Assembly: GCA_047967505.1 (NCBI GenBank)
Contig: CM106540.1
Length of the DNA stretch: 64,000 bases
Origin: Dipteris shenzhenensis
Taxonomy: Eukaryota > Polypodiophyta > Polypodiopsida > Gleicheniales
Direction: 5' to 3' (one strand)
Positions 1-9,389 of this stretch are shown here, piece after piece. Within the stretch, counting starts at the first letter, position 1, and each line of letters opens with the position of its first letter. The notes under the pieces are model-generated. The model had not been told where the DNA came from. It was given only the letters and a program-made list of their open reading frames with translations, and did no database searches. A program made the position numbers and the translations under genes.

Positions 1-330
1 TCTCCTCCCCCTTTTACCTCCTCCATCTCCACCACCCCTTCCCCCCTCCCCCCTCCATTTCCACCACCTCTTTCTCCCCTCCCCCCCTTCCCCCTCCATT
101 TCCACCACCCCCTCCCCCCTTCCCCCCCTCCATCTCCACTACCCCCTCCATCTCCACCACCCCCTTCCCCCTCCCCCTTTCCCCCCCTCAATCTCCACCA
201 CCCCCCCTCATCCCCCCTCCCCCCTCCACCCTCCCCCAAGCCCCCTCCATTTCCACCACCCCCTCCCCCCTCCACCACCACCCCCTCCTCCCTCCACCAC
301 CCCCCTCCACCACCACCCCCTCCCACTTCC
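1..330. repeat. C-rich minisatellite
   Basis: Irregular tandem copies of a roughly 19-base unit close to CCCCCTCCATTTCCACCAC, with variable C-run length and some units reduced to CCACCACC. No purine-rich stretch interrupts it. It looks like slippage or unequal-exchange product; no gene is visible. Confidence 0.85.
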
Positions 331-835
331 CCCCTCTCTCTCTCTTTCTCTCTCTCTCTCTCTATCTCTCTATCCCTCCCCCTCTCTCTTTCTTTCTCTC
401 TCTTTCTCTCTCTATCCCTCTACCTCTCTCTTTCTTTCTCTCTCTTTCTCTCTCTATCCCTCCCCTCTCTCTTTCTTTCTCTCTCTATCCCTCTACCTCT
501 CTCTCTTTCTCTCTCTATCCCTCCCCCTCTCTCTCTCTTTCCCTCCCCCTCTCTCTCTCTTTCTCTCTCTCTCTATCCCTCCCCCTCTCTTTCCCTCCCC
601 CCTCTCTCTCTCTTTCTCTCTCTATACCTCCCCCCTCTCTCTCTCTTTCCCTCCCCCTCTCTCTCTCTCTCTCTCTCTGTCTCTTTCTCTCCCTCTCTCT
701 CTCTTTCCCTCCCCCTCTCTCTTTCTTTCTCTTTCTTTCTCTCTCTTTCTCTCTCTATCCCTCCCCCTTTCTCTCTCTCTTTCCCTCCCCCTCTCTCTCA
801 CACTCTCTCTCTTGCTCTCTCTCTTTCTCCCTCGT

Positions 836-872
<37 letters not shown>
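331..872. repeat. Polypyrimidine CT-rich satellite
   Basis: An almost pure pyrimidine strand built from CTCTCTTTCTCTCTCT and CTATCCCTCCCC blocks in higher-order alternation, ending in a pure CT run near 840-870. Long homopurine/homopyrimidine DNA of this kind can form intramolecular triplexes. No coding potential. Confidence 0.9.
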
Positions 873-874
<2 letters not shown>

Positions 875-1318
875 CCCCTTGCCGGTCGCTCCTCCTAATC
901 CTAACCTAAAGCAAGGGTCTAAGCCCTTGCTGTGGGCCAAGCGTCCGCAGTGGTGCTCGTAGCGCCTGCCGGTGGTGCGTGATAGCGGTGCCCATCGGCC
1001 TCTGCGCCTGCACCCGATCCCTTCCACCCTCACTACTCCATCCCCTCCTCCTCCCTTGCACTACCGCCCTTGTCCCCTCTCCCCCTGCTCTACACCCCTC
1101 CACGCCTGCGTTGCGCTGCCTATGCCCTCCCCTCGACCCTCTCCCTCCGTTTCCCCTTCCCCTCCCCTCGACCCTCACAACCACCCACCCCTCACTCGCC
1201 CCTCCACCCTCCTTTTCCCCCCTGCTCTCAAAAACCACCCCCTACATTGCCTCTCGAAAAAAAATCCCCCCGTTGTGCTGCTGCCGTGACACTTCCCCCT
1301 ACACACAGTAAAGTTTGA
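873..1318. other. C-rich non-coding stretch
   Basis: Between the CT satellite and the AT-rich tract lies C-rich, CpG-containing sequence. It has open frames of about 110 codons on both strands, but their translations are only Pro/Ser/Leu-rich or Gly/Arg-rich low-complexity strings. I do not support a gene. A small perfect hairpin sits at 911-930. Confidence 0.5.
911..930. repeat. Perfect 7-bp hairpin
   Basis: The arms GCAAGGG and CCCTTGC flank a six-base loop. There is no T-run or other sign that it is a terminator. Confidence 0.5.
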
Positions 1319-1600
1319 CAAAAAAACTAACCTAAAATTAACCTTAGGTTAACTAACCATAGGTTAGTTTAACCTAGGTTAGTTAGTCTAACTAGGTTAG
1401 GTTAGGTTAACCTAAGTTAGTTAGTCTAACTAGGTTAGGTTCAACCTAGGTTCAATTTACCTTAGGTTAGATAACTAACCTACAATTAGTCACTAACTGT
1501 AGTTAGTGCATTTAGTTAGGTTAACCTCCCAGTTATAGTAACTTGGAGGATATAGGTTAGTTAACCTAACTAGCTTAACTTGGTTCCAACCCCTCAATTG
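1319..1600. repeat. TTAGGTTA/AACCTA-rich tract
   Basis: Dense short words TTAGGTTA, AACCTAGG and TTAGTTAG occur in both orientations, giving overlapping small palindromes. It resembles scrambled telomere-like DNA but has no TTTAGGG array. Similar GGTTAGGTTAA words recur near 8330-8430, 33410-33500, 38350-38385 and 60345-60370, each in a retroelement leader, so this may be part of an element's 5' region. Confidence 0.6.
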
Positions 1601-2177
1601 GACCTAAAGTCCATTCACACCACCCTTAGGACCCCCCAAAAAAAAAAGCAAATTTTACCCCTACTTTAACCCCTCGTAACTCATCCATTTGGGACCCAAA
1701 CTGAACCCCATTTGGACCCATATTTCACACACAGAAACAACCATGCTACGAGGAATTTTTCCAGCCCATTGCACACCATTTCTGCATCCCTAGCACTTGC
1801 TCATTCGCACCCTTGTGTGGGCCTTGTTTCACATAAATTCATTCATATCTTCATGTCGTGACCTCCGATTAACGATCCATTTACACCGGCACATTTCCCT
1901 ACACATGTAGGACAATCTTAGGCACATTATTAACATGATGGTCCCTACACAAACTAACACCACTCTAACCCTCCCAACAAAAATACATCCACACCCGCAC
2001 TTGTGGCAGAGACGCCCTTGGCAAATCTCGCCCAATCTGCATGCAGCTACATTCCGACCAATGCCTTTGACTCCAATGCTCACCACATCTGCATATAACT
2101 CCACTGCAACAACCGCCCCCGCCAATCCTCTACCCCGAATTCCCCCCTGAGATCCAATCACTCCCTTTAACTCCTCC
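1601..2177. other. Leader-like region before gypsy gag
   Basis: AT-balanced sequence without a convincing frame, lying directly upstream of the gypsy gag start. I looked for a TGGTATCAGAG-type primer-binding site and an LTR boundary and found neither, so the 5' limit of the element is unresolved. Confidence 0.4.
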
Positions 2178-3623
2178 ATGCCTAACATGGCTGGACACCG
2201 TCATGACAACGATGGGGATCTCGACCTCGACACAGAGGCTGACAATTTCTTTAATCGAAGAAATAATCACAATCAAGGAAAACGTCCCTTGGGAAAACTG
2301 GAACTTCCAAAATATAATGGTAGGGGAGATCTAGCCCGATTTCTCTAGCATTTTGATGCTGCATGCGGAGCAGGTGGAGATCAATCTCATGAAACAAAGG
2401 TGGCTTGGTTTCCCATGGCCTTAACTGATGAAGCATCTAAATGGTACCTAGACCTTCTAGTGGAAGAGCGCCCCACATGGGACCTACTTCAAATAGAATT
2501 CAAACGATGCTTTCAAACGGAGAGGCTACAAGATGATCCCGCTCTCCAATTAAGCAAGATCGAATAAGGCCGATGAGAAGTATGCACGTACGTGGGTAAG
2601 ATGAAAAGATTAATTGCTAAATGTGACCCATGCTCAGATGCAAAGTACCTCACGACATGGTTCATTGCAGGACTAAGAAAGAAAATTCAAAAGGATATGA
2701 AAAAGATAAGCATCTATGAAACATTCAGTGTTGCTCATGCGGCAACCATTGACATTGAGGATGGCATGATCGATTCAGACACTAGCAGTGATGATGGCAG
2801 ATCCCATACATGAGATAAGCACTCAAAAAAGGATAAATCAAAGGACACTACCAAAACGTCAAATGAAGATCACCTAGAGGCCATGGCCATGAAGCTGAAT
2901 GAAGACATGATGCAAGCCATGGAATAAAAACTTCACTTGTCTCAGCCGCCAACTCAAACATATCCACGGTGAGAAAATGTCTGGTGTCCACACTGCATGG
3001 CCAATCATACAGCAAATGAGTGCCTCGTCCTAAGAGCCAGGATCACTACACAAGCAAATCCACCACCAAGGTTGTGGTGTCATATCTGCGTCCTCAGCGG
3101 CCATGATGAAAACAGTTGCATCTTCAACATGCGCAACAACCCGCCTCAACCTCAATAATACCAAGTGGCACCCATGCCGGTGTACAGGCAACCGGCACTT
3201 GCACAAGCACCACAGGCTCCAAGGCTAAATCCTTTTCCCATTCGGACACAAGTCCCACAACTACTCAGGAATCCGAATCCATGACCATATCTAAGAGCAC
3301 CAAATCCAGCTCCTCAGGCAGTTCCAATACATCAATTACAAGCCAAGGAAGTAGACTCGTTATTTGAGTATGAAACAGAGTACCCAGTGTACTATGTAGA
3401 AGGTGCAGAGGGTCTAATACTAGTTTATGCAAATCAAGCACATCCCAACACATATCAAGCACCAATCAAGTGCTATGGTTGTGGCAAAAATCACTGGATC
3501 GCAAAGTGCCCTCATCGTGGTAGCCCCACTACTTTCCAACCACTCTGTAGAGATTGTGGCATAGGACATGCTCGTATGGATTGTCCCATGGAAAATAAGG
3601 TCCTAGAACCAAACAGAGGTTAA
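2178..3623 (+). pseudogene. gag: Ty3/gypsy gag, decayed
   Basis: Gag forms the virus-like particle that packages element RNA. From the ATG at 2178 the same frame continues for 482 codons. The Retrotrans_gag region occupies about residues 40-200, with ELPKYNGRGDLARFL and later ALTDEASKWYLDLL as family-like landmarks. A Lys/Asp-rich linker and zinc-knuckle-like motifs follow. I count about eight stop codons (TAG, TAA, TGA) and no frameshift. Nearly all can be explained by C-to-T change of CAG, CAA or CGA. The protease-polymerase frame follows in a different phase, as in many gypsy elements. Not functional as it stands. Element type confidence is high; lineage within Ty3 is not assigned. Confidence 0.85.
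2983..3588 (+). other. Four zinc-knuckle-like motifs in gag
   Basis: Within the gag frame are four Cys/His clusters: CPHCMANHTANEC, CHICVLSGHDENSC, CYGCGKNHWIAKC and CRDCGIGHARMDC. Only the second has canonical CX2CX4HX4C spacing. The other three are CX2CX3HX4C, one residue shorter between the second Cys and the His. Retroviral-type knuckles bind element RNA; whether the short spacing still binds zinc is unknown. Confidence 0.75.
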
Positions 3624-5076
3624 GCGTGACGTCCCAATTGGCATCATTGGGGTGGACCATCAAAGTCTGGGTTCGACAAGTATAAATTCACAACTTGTAA
3701 ATGTAATTACATGCCAACAGAAAGAGGCCATCAAGGACCCTAACATTCCAATCCAACCAAAGCGACTTCTTAAAAAGAAAGTACAAGTGCCTCCACCTCT
3801 GCCAAAAAATAAGTAGTCGAGCTCATCCACATCAACTCTCAAGCCTCAAATAAAAGAAGCTCCATATCCAAATGCAGAGGTGGAGAAGGCTCATTTCCAG
3901 GCACTTCATCAATGGGTACAAAAGGAACAAGCCCAATTTGAGGCTGAGAAACAAGCTCAAGACCCAATCCATGACTTGGTCCCACAAAGTATTAATACTG
4001 TACTCGAGCCTTTATTCCAACAATAGACTCCACAACATAATGTACTGCCATGTCAACTTGAAGGAGCCACACTCTCTAGCATCTTGAGTTGCCTTGTGTC
4101 AATTCCCATCAGAATCCTCCTACAGAATTGTTCCAATCTCTGGGAGAGTTTCAAAGGATGGATTGAATGCACAAATCCCCCTCCACCTAGGAATGACGTT
4201 GAAGATATCCCTGTGCAGATGGGTGAGAGAGATGACATATGCAACATTACTATGCCTTTGATTCACAAGGCATATAATGAAGTCCAAGCCATAGTAGATG
4301 GTGGAGTAGGTGTAAATGTCCTATCAAAGAAGCTCTATGAAGAATGGGGTCTCCCACCAATGCAAAAGGCTAATTTCAACATATGCATTACTGATGATTC
4401 AGAGGCTAAACCCTTGGGAATAGTAGATGGCATGTCCACAAAGATTGCAGGAGTCTGCTTTTCCCTTCAATTCACAAGCTTAGATCTCCCCAAAAAATCC
4501 TATCAAATCTTACCAGGACGTCCTTGGTTACGAGAAGCACCAGTCCTCCATGACTGGGGAACTGATAGACTGACAATCCCGAATCGCGACACCACAATCA
4601 GGCTGAATGTGGGAACAGGAGCTATAAAACCAATTGTGCTTAGAGCATTGGATGAAACATCTTCCACGACAATCTCAAGCAAATTAGTTCCCCTGCACTA
4701 GCATGCCATAGCGGGTGACTCACAAAGCAATGTCAATAACTGGATACAAACATTGGCAACCATTGACAACTGCCATTCATTAGACCCCATCTTCTCACAG
4801 ATAGATGCTAATGCACTACAAGTAGATCCTCCACTCACACATGAAGAACCAATCGATCTAGAGATGCCATTGTTTATGACTGACCTCAAGTGGGATAATG
4901 AACCTGAAGAAGGTACCCATACCAATGATGACTCAGATTTTCCTTGGGACCTTGAAATAGAGGCTGTGAATGCCGAAATTGAAGATCAAATATTTGATAA
5001 TGACAGCCATTCTGCATGCCCTAATGGCAGTCAAGCTCCCAAAAGTTGAACCTCTAAAGTTGAATAATAGCAAAAG
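3624..5076 (+). pseudogene. Ty3/gypsy protease region
   Basis: The frame after gag holds a basic linker with Gln-rich stretches, then a retropepsin-like domain in an uninterrupted stretch at 4084-4701. The active-site segment reads AIVDGGVGVNVLS, so the usual D-T/S-G triad is D-G-G. The C-terminal landmark is YQILPGRPWLREAPVLHDW, typical of plant gypsy proteases. In-frame TAG codons near 3815 and 4023 fit CAG decay. An acidic linker follows until the sequence is cut at 5077 by a copia LTR on the opposite strand. A homologous second copy of this protease-linker lies at 9390-10075, so there are two gypsy copies rather than one element split in two. Confidence 0.8.
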
Positions 5077-5428
5077 TGTGAAGATAGTGGGAGAGAAGGA
5101 AGGAGTCTCACTTGCGGCTTTCTCACATACACAATGGGGGAATACACACAAAGGTGGAGGCTAAAAATAGTTTTCCTCTTCTTAGTTGTGAAAGCCAAAA
5201 GAACTCTAGTATAAAGAAATAGAAGAACCCTATATGTGGGTCTCAAACCAAACTCAGCTAACTAAGGTGGCATACTAACTGAGCCACGAACTAGAGTACA
5301 TAAGGATAGCTATCATCTAGCTATTATTCATGGGCGGTGTACCAACCGCATCTGCAGCTAACAAGTCGGTGACATAAATGCACAATGGTCACCCTGGCAT
5401 ATCATGAGTGGAGCTCAATATCTCAACA
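5077..5428 (-). mobile_element. Copia 3' LTR (inverted)
   Basis: A 352-bp LTR in reverse orientation relative to the gypsy copy it interrupts. Read on the minus strand it begins TGTTGAGATATTGAGC and ends CTTCACA, with the polypurine tract GCTTGAGGGGGAG immediately upstream (5429-5441). It matches the LTR at 49392-49747 over its whole length with scattered differences. Only this LTR and a short upstream stretch of pol remain. Confidence 0.85.
5239..5286 (-). promoter_or_regulatory. Pol III A/B-box-like pair in LTR
   Basis: On the minus strand TGGCTCAGTTAG (5275-5286) resembles a tRNA A box, and GGTTTGAGACC (5239-5249) fits the B-box consensus GGTTYGANNCC. The gap is 25 bases. The matching LTR at 49392-49747 keeps the same arrangement, suggesting a tRNA/SINE-derived insert within the ancestral LTR. 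Activity is unknown. Confidence 0.45.
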
Positions 5429-5525
5429 CTCCCCCTCAAGCTCAGTCCCGATTCCCAATGCCTTCATGAATATGTTAGCTACCTGATCCTCTGTGCTGAT
5501 GAGAGAAGCTCTCCAACTTATATAA
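5429..5525 (-). pseudogene. Copia RNase H end remnant
   Basis: On the minus strand this stretch corresponds to the last codons of copia pol (the EDQVA.IF.KALG landmark) and the polypurine tract before the LTR. It aligns with 49280-49391 but with an internal deletion before the tract. Beyond 5525 the match is lost. Confidence 0.7.
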
Positions 5526-5654
5526 ATACCCCATAATGGAATGAAGCCCACACTCTTTGGGGCATTGTGTTGAGTCTACTTTGGCATTCCAAGCATTTGT
5601 CTCAAATGTCCATGCTTCCTTGCACTGCACGTCCAAAAGCATGTCCTAACCTTG

Positions 5655-5815
5655 CAACTCCTCCTCCCCTCTCCTCCAACCTTGTAACCCATCCTCTCCC
5701 TCTTCTCCTCCCACCTCCTCCTTTCTCCTCCTCCTCCCTCCTCCTCCTGCTCCTCCCTCCTCCTCCTCCTCTCTCCTCCTCCTCCCTCATCTCTCTTCTT
5801 TCCTCCATGCTCTTA
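5655..5815. repeat. (TCC)n / CTCCTCC microsatellite
   Basis: An imperfect trinucleotide array, TCC and CTCCTCCTC, directly upstream of a captured copia fragment. Open frames across it are low-complexity Leu/Pro/Ser or Glu/Arg and are not genes. Confidence 0.8.
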
Positions 5816-5856
5816 CACCTTCTTCCTCTCCCACTCCTATGCTCCCCTAAACCCTT

Positions 5857-5957
5857 TTCACAGCAACAATCACAAAATATTAGTGGACCTACAGTGTCCT
5901 CTAGCAGTGGTTCACATACTTCGCCATGGACAGGCAGATTGAGATCAGGAGAATCTC
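5857..5957 (+). pseudogene. Captured copia IN-RT linker piece
   Basis: About 100 bases nearly identical to 47409-47511, the serine-rich linker between integrase and RT in the plus-strand copia copy (translation includes GSHTSPWTGRLRSGES). It lies opposite in orientation to the copia remnants on both sides (5077-5525 and 6562-7357), so it came from a separate event or a local inversion. Confidence 0.7.
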
Positions 5958-6078
5958 CTCTACTCTAAACTTTGGAACTCCTTCTAACCGTGGAACCCTC
6001 TTCTAAACCTTGGAACTCCTAAACCTTGGACCTCCTTCTAAACCTTGGAACCCCTTCTAACCCTGGAACTCTATTGGC
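5958..6078. repeat. 18-bp minisatellite, forward arm
   Basis: Imperfect tandem copies of CCTTCTAAACCTTGGAAC. Its reverse complement forms the tandem array at 6330-6530, so the two arrays face each other across about 250 bases. Confidence 0.75.
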
Positions 6079-6293
6079 TCTTTCCTACTGCTTTCGTAGG
6101 AAGAGCTGGGTATACTATGTTTGTAGGGTTCCGAGGCTTTTTGTCACCTACAGATATATTGGGATTGTTGGTTGTAGTATATGTGTAGCTTAGGACCTCG
6201 AGTCGTGTTCCGATGAGAGACGTAGGCTTAAGTGTGGTAAGCAAATAAAGTGCCTACATGTGTAAAAGGAACGTAAATCATCTTTGTTGAAGT

Positions 6294-6315
6294 AATGAAG
6301 GCTTTCGCCTTCATT
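6294..6315. repeat. Perfect 9-bp hairpin
   Basis: AATGAAGGC and GCCTTCATT flank a TTTC loop, between the two inverted minisatellite arms. No downstream T-run is present. Confidence 0.6.
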
Positions 6316-6530
6316 GGGGGTTGTAGGGTTTAGGAGGAGTTTAAGGGTTCAGAAGGAGGTTCTAGGGTTTAGAAAGAGTTCCAAGGTTTAGAAAGAGTTC
6401 CATGGATTAGAAGGAGGTTCCAGGGTTCAGAAGGAGGTTCCAGGGTTTAGAAAGTGTTCCAGGATTTAGAAGGAGGTTCCAAGGTTCAGAAGGAGGTTCC
6501 AGGGTTTAGAATAAGGTTCCAAGGTTAGGG
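6316..6530. repeat. Minisatellite, inverted arm
   Basis: About ten imperfect copies of a unit like GTTCCAGGGTTTAGAAGGAG, the reverse complement of the array at 5958-6078. Short out-of-frame protein-like runs over this stretch are repeat artefacts. Confidence 0.75.
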
Positions 6531-6561
6531 TAGAGTACATGGTGGAGAACTCGTCTCCCTC

Positions 6562-7357
6562 GTAGATCATGGAGTTTTCAGGGTTGCATAAAATACACCC
6601 AAACTTTTCTGCTGTAGTCATCAATAAAAGTGACAAAATAAGGATACCCTCCAATAGATCCAGCTTTAGTAGTCCATACATCAGAGTGGATTAATTCTAA
6701 TGGCTTCTTACTCTCTTGAACATGTCTAAAAAATGGTTTCCTTTCCTATTTTCCAAATTCACAGCCTTCACATACATTATGCATTTCTGCAACCTTGGAC
6801 TTAGGCAATCCTACAACAATATTTTGGGCCTGCATTAATTTAAGTCGTTGTACATAAACATGACCAATGCGTTTATGCCAAATATCAATATCTGCAACTA
6901 CACCGGTCCCATGTGCAAACATTGCTGCACTCAATTCCGGCATGTCCACATCCAACATAAACATCCTACCCTTCTTCTTCCCTTTTGCTATCAAGCGACC
7001 TTTATTTTTCATATCCTCAACAAAGCATCCATGAGGATTAAATCTGACCTGCAAGCCCTGCTTAACCATTTGACCAATAGAAACCAGGTTCTTGATGATA
7101 TTTGGGACATGAAATACATCAGACACGTATTTCTTTTTCCCATCCTGCATAGAGAAAGGAATTTTACCAATCTGCACAATAGGATGTGTAGTATCATCAC
7201 CACTCTCCACAAATCCTAGTCTTTCCATTTTCCTTGCATCCTGCATCCATTCTGCATGACCTGTCATGTGGTTTGATGCACCTGAATCAATGTATTTCTT
7301 GAAAAGTTCATGAGTGATTCCTTTGTGAAAAGAGGGTGAGTTCTTCTTCTCTTCCAA
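6562..7357 (-). pseudogene. pol: Copia protease and integrase N-half
   Basis: Minus-strand copia pol fragment. The retropepsin core reads YIDSGASNHMTGHAEWM with an intact D-S-G. It is followed by a GAG-pre-integrase region with WHKRIGH and the zinc-type CEGCEFGK. One TAG (near 6746) then interrupts the start of the integrase core, whose HSDVW and FVTFIDDYSRKVWVYF landmarks carry the first two catalytic acidic residues. The frame is lost near 6562, where the minisatellite begins, so the third catalytic residue and all of RT are absent. The 204-codon open stretch has no ATG at its first codon and is an internal fragment. The family is close to the copia copies at 46.9-49.7 and 63.2-64 kb. Confidence 0.85.
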
Positions 7358-7389
7358 AGAGAGAGATCCCTCGTGAGAGAGTGATCTAC

Positions 7390-8632
7390 TCTCCTCCTAT
7401 TCCAAGAGGAGAGATGGGCAACAACTAGCAAGTAGCCTCACCAATGAGCCATCCTCGCATATTCCAAAGCTCACATGCTCCTGGTAGTTGCTTCTGTCCA
7501 TCAAGGGTAATGGGCACTCCTGCTGCATAGGTGCTCCATTCATCGAGGTGACTCAATGGACCGGCAAACAGTCGCATGCAGCCCAATCCTCATCTACAAA
7601 GCCTACTCAACACTCATCAACGCTCGTCTCCAAATAGCCTGTTGAGGCTTCTACACCTCCAACTGATAAACCAGCTCTAGCCACAGCAATTCAGTAGTGC
7701 TCTAGCTACCTCTCAACGAGCTACAGACGATGCTGCATATGTCAACACCTACAGATGACTGCCGTCTCTCTGACAGTGCCTCAGCCTTCACATAGAGCAT
7801 CGTAGGTGAAGAAGGAGGCCAACTACTTGTGTTTGCTCTTGCTGAGCATCGTAGCTGAAGAAGGAGGCCGGCTGGGAAGTCTACAACTCCATATGGCCTC
7901 CACTACATCTGCATACAACCACCTCTCAGTAGCGACCCAACCGAAGGCCAGCAAACTAGTAGCTCTCAGTCCTTTACCGTTCGACGTAAGCTTCTCCATC
8001 CACAGCATCCGAGCTTCCATGAGCACCATGCAACGACCACTGAAGCCGATGAAGCCACTCCAAGCCTGAGAGGCCTTGCAACTTTTGACTACTCCAGCCT
8101 CGAACAGTTGTGCTCCCATAAGGAGCTGTCAACAACGCATCTACACTGGCCCGACTCTGTGGCGCTCCTTGCTCTATGACTGCGCAACAAAACTGTTGAG
8201 CTCCTCCATCAACGCAACTCGCAGCTCCTGAGCTCCTCCATTGCCATCATTGCAGAAGGCTCAAAGCTCTTCTTTCTTCCTTCTCCAAGGTTCCTTTTTT
8301 TAAAAAGCCACATGGCAAATAAGGTGGTCAACTTTAACTGTGGTTAGGTTCAACTACCTGGATTAGTTGAACCATGGTAAAAATTTGTGTAACCTTGGGT
8401 TAACCAAGCTAGGTTAAAGGTCACCACAATGCCACCTAAGCACAGAGTCCCTTGCTAAGCACAGTATGGAATTGTGCATGTGAATCCCTGTGCCACATTA
8501 GCAAAGGCCTTCTCTTCTTCACAGAAACTTCGACAAGGCATAACTTGCAATCTAGGAGGAATTTGCACAGGCTCCAAAAAGGAAAAATAATCAATTTTTT
8601 GAGCTCTACACGTAAATTAGACACTGCCAGAT
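7390..8632 (+). other. Non-autonomous copia leader region
   Basis: No convincing gene. It is rich in GCTCC/CTCCA words and resembles the interior of the non-autonomous element at 31905-34540. The match is clear from about 8330, where 8330-8640 and 33405-33740 share GGTCACCACAATGCCACC-like sequence and TAAGCACAGAGTCCCTTGCT. I read it as the untranslated leader of a second member of that family. Confidence 0.5.
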
Positions 8633-9292
8633 TTGAAAGTATCGTCAACTGGTAAGACCTTTGCAATTGCAATACGCACCCCAATTGTTGAGAAGTTCAC
8701 GGGGGAAGGATTTCACACATGGTCTACACAAATGAGATATCTCCTGATGCACCAAAAGCTTTGGAAGACTATAAAAGAAGACATACCCACAACACAAAAT
8801 GATGCATGGAAGGAAAAAGATGAAGCTACGGCTTATTTGCATCTTTATTGGCACCTTTACAAGCCTGCAGAGTATAGTGCACTGACAACCACTTTGAAGA
8901 ATTTGCCAAATCCAAAGTTTGAGGACTGTGTATCCTCTTTTCTTGAAAAATAAAGAGAGTTGAAGGCATCGGCATCAACATTGACATCGACATCTACATG
9001 CAATAGCTATAATGAAGAACAAGCACTATTTAGTAAAACATCAACGAAGTGCTACCATTGCAGAAGGATGGGTCACTATCAAAGTGATTGTAGACTAAAG
9101 AACAAACCAAAATGTCACCATTGCAAGAAGCTGGGACACAAGGAAGAAGATTGCAGATTGAAGAACCAGCAAGTCAACTACACAGCATCGTCATCAAGCC
9201 ATGAGCTAAAAGGTGACATCAATGGAATGTATTTAGAAACAAAAACCTTGCCAACCTTGCCTATATTTTGTAAATCAAACCTAACCACCTAA
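8633..9292 (+). pseudogene. gag: Copia-type gag with two zinc knuckles
   Basis: One reading frame of 219 codons with a single TAA at 8951-8953. The N part matches the copia gag (DUF4219/UBN2-like) pattern, with VEKFTGEGFHTWSTQMRYL and KLWKTIKED. The middle of the usual gag is missing. The C part carries two canonical CX2CX4HX4C knuckles, CYHCRRMGHYQSDC and CHHCKKLGHKEEDC. There is no ATG at the left end, so the true start is lost or upstream. The last 60 bases and following sequence match 33960-34040, where most of this gag is replaced. It therefore represents a more gag-proficient relative of the non-autonomous element at 31905-34540. Confidence 0.75.
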
Positions 9293-9389
9293 GAGTAGCA
9301 GGATTCATCCACCTTAGATTAGTGTTGTCATTAGAGTAGATTAGGGCCCACAGGAGAGCTTGGTCCATGTGCTTTAACACACCTTGCCA

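Noticed and set aside
906-1318. Overlapping 105-110-codon frames on both strands
   Set aside because: Low-complexity Pro/Ser/Leu or Gly/Arg strings in C-rich DNA with no start context or domain.
1319-1600. Interstitial telomere
   Set aside because: TTAGGTTA words are irregular and in both orientations. No TTTAGGG or TTAGGG tandem array is present.
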